From Hemicentrotus pulcherrimus (lineage: Eukaryota > Echinodermata > Echinoidea > Camarodonta > Strongylocentrotidae), in NCBI GenBank assembly GCA_003118195.1, contig BEXV01000021.1:216690-227323 (forward strand): a stretch of 10,634 nt of DNA. The letters are read 5' to 3'. This document shows positions 7,591 through 10,634 of this stretch, one piece after another. Under the pieces are notes generated by a model. That model saw nothing but the letters and a program-made list of their open reading frames with translations. It was not told the DNA's origin and searched no databases. The position numbers and the translations under genes were made by a program. Within the stretch, counting starts at the first letter, position 1. Each line of letters begins with the position of its first letter.

Positions 7591-7920
7591 ATACATTAAC
7601 TGTTGCTGGGTAGAACAAACATCATGGCTTGTCCTATCGAATAATCAGGAATGTAAGCAATTCACATTCTGAATATGGAAATAAATTCCCAACAGGTGAA
7701 TGAAATAGCTTGTAACGAGGCGCTATACAAAGATTTGTGAAATTGAATACATTAATTGTTACTAGGTAGGATAAACATCATGGCTTGTCCTACTGAACAA
7801 CAGGGAATGTAATATTGTATGTATGCAATTCACATTCTGACTATGGAAATACAATTATTCCAAACATGTGAATGAAATAGATTGTAATGAGGCGCCTTAC
7901 AATGATTTATGTACTGAATT
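7591..7920. repeat. Two-copy tandem repeat, unit about 156-174 bp
   Basis: Copy A (7591-7746) and copy B (7747 to about 7920) both run ATACATTAA, then ACATCATGGCTTGTCCTA, GCAATTCACATTCTGA, GTGAATGAAATAG and GAGGCGC. Copy B carries extra bases around 7810-7822 (TATTGTATGTAT) and a few small indels. A degraded part of a third copy may precede copy A (about 7540-7590, TTGTAATCACCTGTTACAAATG compared with the end of copy B). No coding frame is conserved. Confidence 0.85.
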
Positions 7921-8205
7921 TGATTACATAATTACGAAAAAGGCCTATTGAGGAAATCAGTTAAATATTCTTAAAACTATGATTACAATGATCATATAAT
8001 CAGCGAATAACATGAAATTTAGAATTTTTAAGATTGTATCTACAGTGTGTATTACTAGGAAAGAGTGCAAAAACCATTCACAAAATATAACTAAATGTTA
8101 TTACATTTGCTACAGTGACTGATCATATCATTTTTCAAGAGTCAGAAGAGTGTAACTCTTCAAAATACTAATTTTCAAGTAAAAAAAAAACAGAACTATC
8201 AGTTC
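7921..8205. other. Non-coding AT-rich stretch
   Basis: Nothing gene-like is recognised. An A run lies at 8181-8190 just before the next element. Confidence 0.5.
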
Positions 8206-8391
8206 GAAGTGCGGGCTAGACCTCATCGATAACAACAACAATAACAAGATCCTTCATTAGGTACACAATACAGCTGCCTTACTATTGACATACTCATACG
8301 TACACATGTACGGACACATAGTAGGGTGTACCTTTGAGCGAAGTATCACACTGTATCATTGTTTTTATAGGTGAGGTCCAGTTCGTACTTA
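8206..8391. repeat. Degenerate foldback element (~186 bp)
   Basis: The left arm (about 8206-8245: GAAGTGC, then CTAGACCTCATCGATAACAA) pairs imperfectly with the right arm (about 8352-8391), whose reverse complement has AAGTAC, then CTGGACCTCACCTATAAAAA. Roughly two thirds of 40 positions agree. CAGTTCG-type words at both edges (8200 and 8379) resemble the tips of the 7233-7534 element, suggesting related families. No coding capacity. Confidence 0.5.
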
Positions 8392-9052
8392 CATGTAATA
8401 CAGAAACTAAAAGTAAAACCAAAAAAGATCTAGAACAACACGTTTTTGCTGGCAGGTCAAAGACCAACACTTATGTGGATAGAAACAAATGACCATTTAA
8501 ATATAAAAAGAAGAAATTTTCTTTTCTTTAAATAAACATACATGTAGGTAATCTGAAACGTATGGGTTTTAACAACATGCATAAGGGTAAGGAAGAGACA
8601 GATAGGCAGAGGAAGAGACAGAGAAAAAGGGGAGGGCAAGAGGTGCAAATGAGAAAACTTGCTACAATATGAAGTGATCAAAGTGCTTTAACTATTAAAC
8701 ATGAACACTCAACCTGGAATAAATAGAAACAAAAAGGCACATTTCATTCCACATCCAACATATTTACATTTCCTTTGAATGAAGACAACAACAAAATAAA
8801 TATCTGAACAGTCTATACATAATGCTCAGTTAGCTATCCATGAAGATACTGACTGCGCATGCTGGAGAGAAGGTTGTTGATCAAATTTCAAGGAGATTCT
8901 TTGAGATGTGAAGATGAAGATATAGCTAAGCGTCTGGAAGTTGCAACGTGACTGTGATGTAAAAAATTGAATCAATAAGCTGTCAAATGAGACTTCGCCT
9001 ACAAAAAATCCTCAGACTGTCAAAGAGTTCATTCTCTGCATCACTAGTTGGC
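8392..9052. other. Non-coding stretch with purine-rich repeat
   Basis: It lies downstream (minus strand) of the hAT-like exon. At about 8590-8642 two imperfect copies of GGAAGAGACAGA form a purine-rich tract. I see no exon. No clear minus-strand AATAAA polyadenylation signal was found close to the stop at 9053. Confidence 0.5.
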
Positions 9053-9568
9053 CTATGACAAAATGGACCAATTCTTGTTTAAGAAGATCAATGGTCCAGC
9101 AGTGTCCGGCTCCAGGAGAGCCCTCTTCAAGTCAACCTTGGACGTCCCCGTCATGATGTCATTCCAGGACTGGACCACGACAGGTACGGCAAGGTAACAG
9201 CGTGCGATCTTGGACAGCTCAGGGAACTTGCCCTGATTCATGCGCCACCAGTCCAACGGGCACATGTCTCTTGACAGGGGTGGGTACGACAGGTAGGTCG
9301 TGACCTCCGCATCGGTGCTTTCAGGTTTACTATTGAACTCGTCCTCACCGAACAGACACAGGAATGGAGAGACACTGTTGGCTGAAGGGTCTTCCGAATC
9401 CTGATTTGTAGTGGCATTTGCCGTCACCAGCTGTTTGAGAGCATCGATGACATCTAATTTGTCGTCGTCTGCAATGAACTTGAGTTGCTTAAAGCGGGGG
9501 TCCAAGAGCGCAGAAAGCATTGTGACTGAAGATGGCATGATAGCATTGAGATCCCATTTATCCCGAAC
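9053..9568 (-). CDS. hAT-family transposase-like protein, C-terminal exon lacking the SERxFS segment
   Basis: The frame is open from a good acceptor (CTATTTATTTCCAG, AG at 9570-9569) through VRDKWDLNAI and Met at 9538 to TAG at 9055-9053, giving 171 residues. Numbered from that Met, LLDPRFK (11-17), the CPLDWWRMN block (93-101) and FPELSKIARCYLAVP (105-119) are hallmarks of the hAT C-terminal dimerisation region, as in ZBED-like proteins; LIFLNKNW (150-157) is the usual closing block. Between AVP and NDIMT, hAT proteins normally have about 'ATSVPSERVFSSAG', whose Glu is the third catalytic acid. Here only VVVQSW is present, so the catalytic Glu is lost without a frameshift or stop. Zinc-finger and RNase H parts are absent from the window and could be upstream exons beyond 10634. 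It is either a decayed transposon or a host gene derived from one. Confidence 0.82.
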   Translation of the reverse strand, partial: VRDKWDLNAIMPSSVTMLSALLDPRFKQLKFIADDDKLDVIDALKQLVTANATTNQDSEDPSANSVSPFLCLFGEDEFNSKPESTDAEVTTYLSYPPLSRDMCPLDWWRMNQGKFPELSKIARCYLAVPVVVQSWNDIMTGTSKVDLKRALLEPDTAGPLIFLNKNWSILS

Positions 9569-9762
9569 CTGGAAATAAATAGCAATCGATAATCTTTAAT
9601 TTCCAATGCACTGTTGCTATGACCATAAAATCTAGACAAATATATAAGACATTAGTTAGCTAAAATTCTTGATCCTTTTTTTCTTTTTTTCTAGATAGGT
9701 ATGTACGTATGTATGTACATAAATTGTATTAAGAATTATCAAATTCAATCTAATTTTTGAGG
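9569..9762. other. AT-rich stretch upstream of the hAT exon, with GTAT microsatellite
   Basis: A probable intron (minus strand) ending at the acceptor at 9569. It includes a T-rich run (9676-9691) and a short GTAT/GTAC repeat at 9697-9720. No exon is seen. Confidence 0.55.
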
Positions 9763-10515
9763 AAGTCAACTGACCTAGACCATTTTAAATGTTAATTTTA
9801 TTTGACTAAAGCTTAGACAGATTTACCTCTCTGTTTCAACTTTCAACATAAAAATATGCAGGGCAATAATTTTATTTGACCTCCTTGGCAATGAAACTCG
9901 AGAGGGATTCATGCAAGCATTCTGGTGAGGCAAGAAACTTTCAACTTTCAATCCTTCTCAGTAAAATTGCCAAGGAGGTAAATTAAAGGTAATGGTAAAG
10001 GTTTTGGGAAATTGTGAAAATTGGATGGATTGTAATTCTTTAAAATTTTGATATATTTGGATGCCCATGTAGATGTATTTTAAGCACTAGCAAATTTAGC
10101 CCCTAAAACACTTCTGCTTTCGAGAAATTGAACAATAAAAAATTAGCCAGTGCTCCCGTTAAATTTCAACTATTTTGAATAGTGCCTAAGGCCATTCCAT
10201 GGTAGCTGCAACCATGAAAATATGCAGTTCTGATTTCCTAACGAGGATAGCAAATCACTCGATTGTAGTCAAGAAACATTGTTTTAAAGCTAAAGAATAG
10301 TCAGTCTTGAGAGGGAGCTATACAACATGAAGAGGTTATCATTTACAATTTCATCACTTTACATGTATTTGAACCAAATTCATGACCCCATACCAAAACT
10401 TTGTATTACCTTTAATCTTAATGCGCTGTATTTTTATGTGAAAACAGAGAGGTAAAATCTGTCTCAGCTCAGCTTCAATCAAATCAAATTTAAAAAGTTC
10501 TAAGTCAGTTGACTT
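9763..10515. mobile_element. 0.75-kb inverted-repeat element (non-autonomous DNA transposon-like)
   Basis: The left end (AAGTCAACTGACCTAGA) and the reverse complement of the right end (AAGTCAACTGACTTAGA) match. Pairing continues for about 75 bases through ACAGAT-TTACCTCTCTGTTT on both sides, and then via CATAAAAATA to a second matching block, ATTAAAGGTAAT (9982-9993 against 10405-10416). The arms are therefore over 130 bp of paired sequence, interrupted on the left by a small palindrome. The central 400 bp has no coding frame. Target-site duplications are not obvious. Confidence 0.75.
9868..9981. repeat. Small palindromic element nested in the left arm
   Basis: ACCTCCTTGGCAAT at 9879-9892 is the exact reverse complement of ATTGCCAAGGAGGT at 9966-9979. 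The segment has no counterpart in the right arm of the larger element, where the flanking blocks are contiguous, so it looks like a later insertion of about 114 bp. The exact edges are approximate. Confidence 0.65.
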
Positions 10516-10634
10516 TCAAGGCAATAAACTTAAAGTCACATAGAAGTCAGCTCTCATGGGGAATTCGACACCGTTCGGGTGTTTACCCAATAACAGGTGT
10601 TGTCAATCACCAGGGTTAGCCTTGAGTTTTATGA
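10516..10634. other. Right-edge non-coding sequence
   Basis: No gene seen. A short ACACC/GGTGT pairing at 10568-10582 is too small to interpret. Confidence 0.4.

Overview
This is nuclear DNA from an animal, AT-rich and mostly non-coding. Coding sequence is cut into short exons with GT-AG splice sites, and the rest is full of palindromic (foldback/MITE-like) elements, microsatellites and other repeats. Gene structure and repeat style suggest a marine invertebrate, most likely an echinoderm such as a sea urchin. The species is an inference, because no diagnostic marker lies in the window. One ambiguous base (N) at 5289 shows this is draft assembly.

Left part (1-2637, minus strand): three consecutive exons of a JmjC/cupin_8 Fe(II)/2-oxoglutarate dioxygenase-like gene, at 2637-2277, 1689-1506 and 573-454. 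The splice phases agree exactly and together give 218 residues: a hydrophobic N-terminus, the N-terminal part of the cupin_8 region, and the iron-binding H-x-D with the downstream lysine. The C-terminal exons, including the second iron histidine, must lie beyond position 1. Introns carry palindromic elements at 791-932 and 1807-1924 and a polypurine tract at 2021-2114.

Middle part (about 3540-4250): a CpG-richer island that looks like a promoter/first-exon region. On the minus strand it has a start codon in a YY1/TISU-like context, opening a 54-codon ORF with a very hydrophobic end. On the plus strand it has a consensus splice donor (3767) and a plausible acceptor (4069). A bidirectional promoter serving the JmjC gene and an unknown plus-strand transcript is a reasonable but unproven reading.

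Right part (4250-10634): repeats dominate. There is a G-quadruplex-like tract (5025-5052) and a long hairpin element (5531-6269) with arms of about 340-365 bp and a perfect 22-bp core. There is also a cluster of elements sharing a CAGTTCG-type tip (7218-7561 and 8206-8391), separated by a two-copy tandem repeat (7591-7920). On the minus strand, 9568-9053 is a spliced-looking exon for the C-terminal end of a hAT transposase-like protein whose conserved SERxFS segment is missing. The last kilobase is a 0.75-kb inverted-repeat element (9763-10515) with a smaller palindrome apparently inserted into its left arm. No rRNA, tRNA or CRISPR was found.
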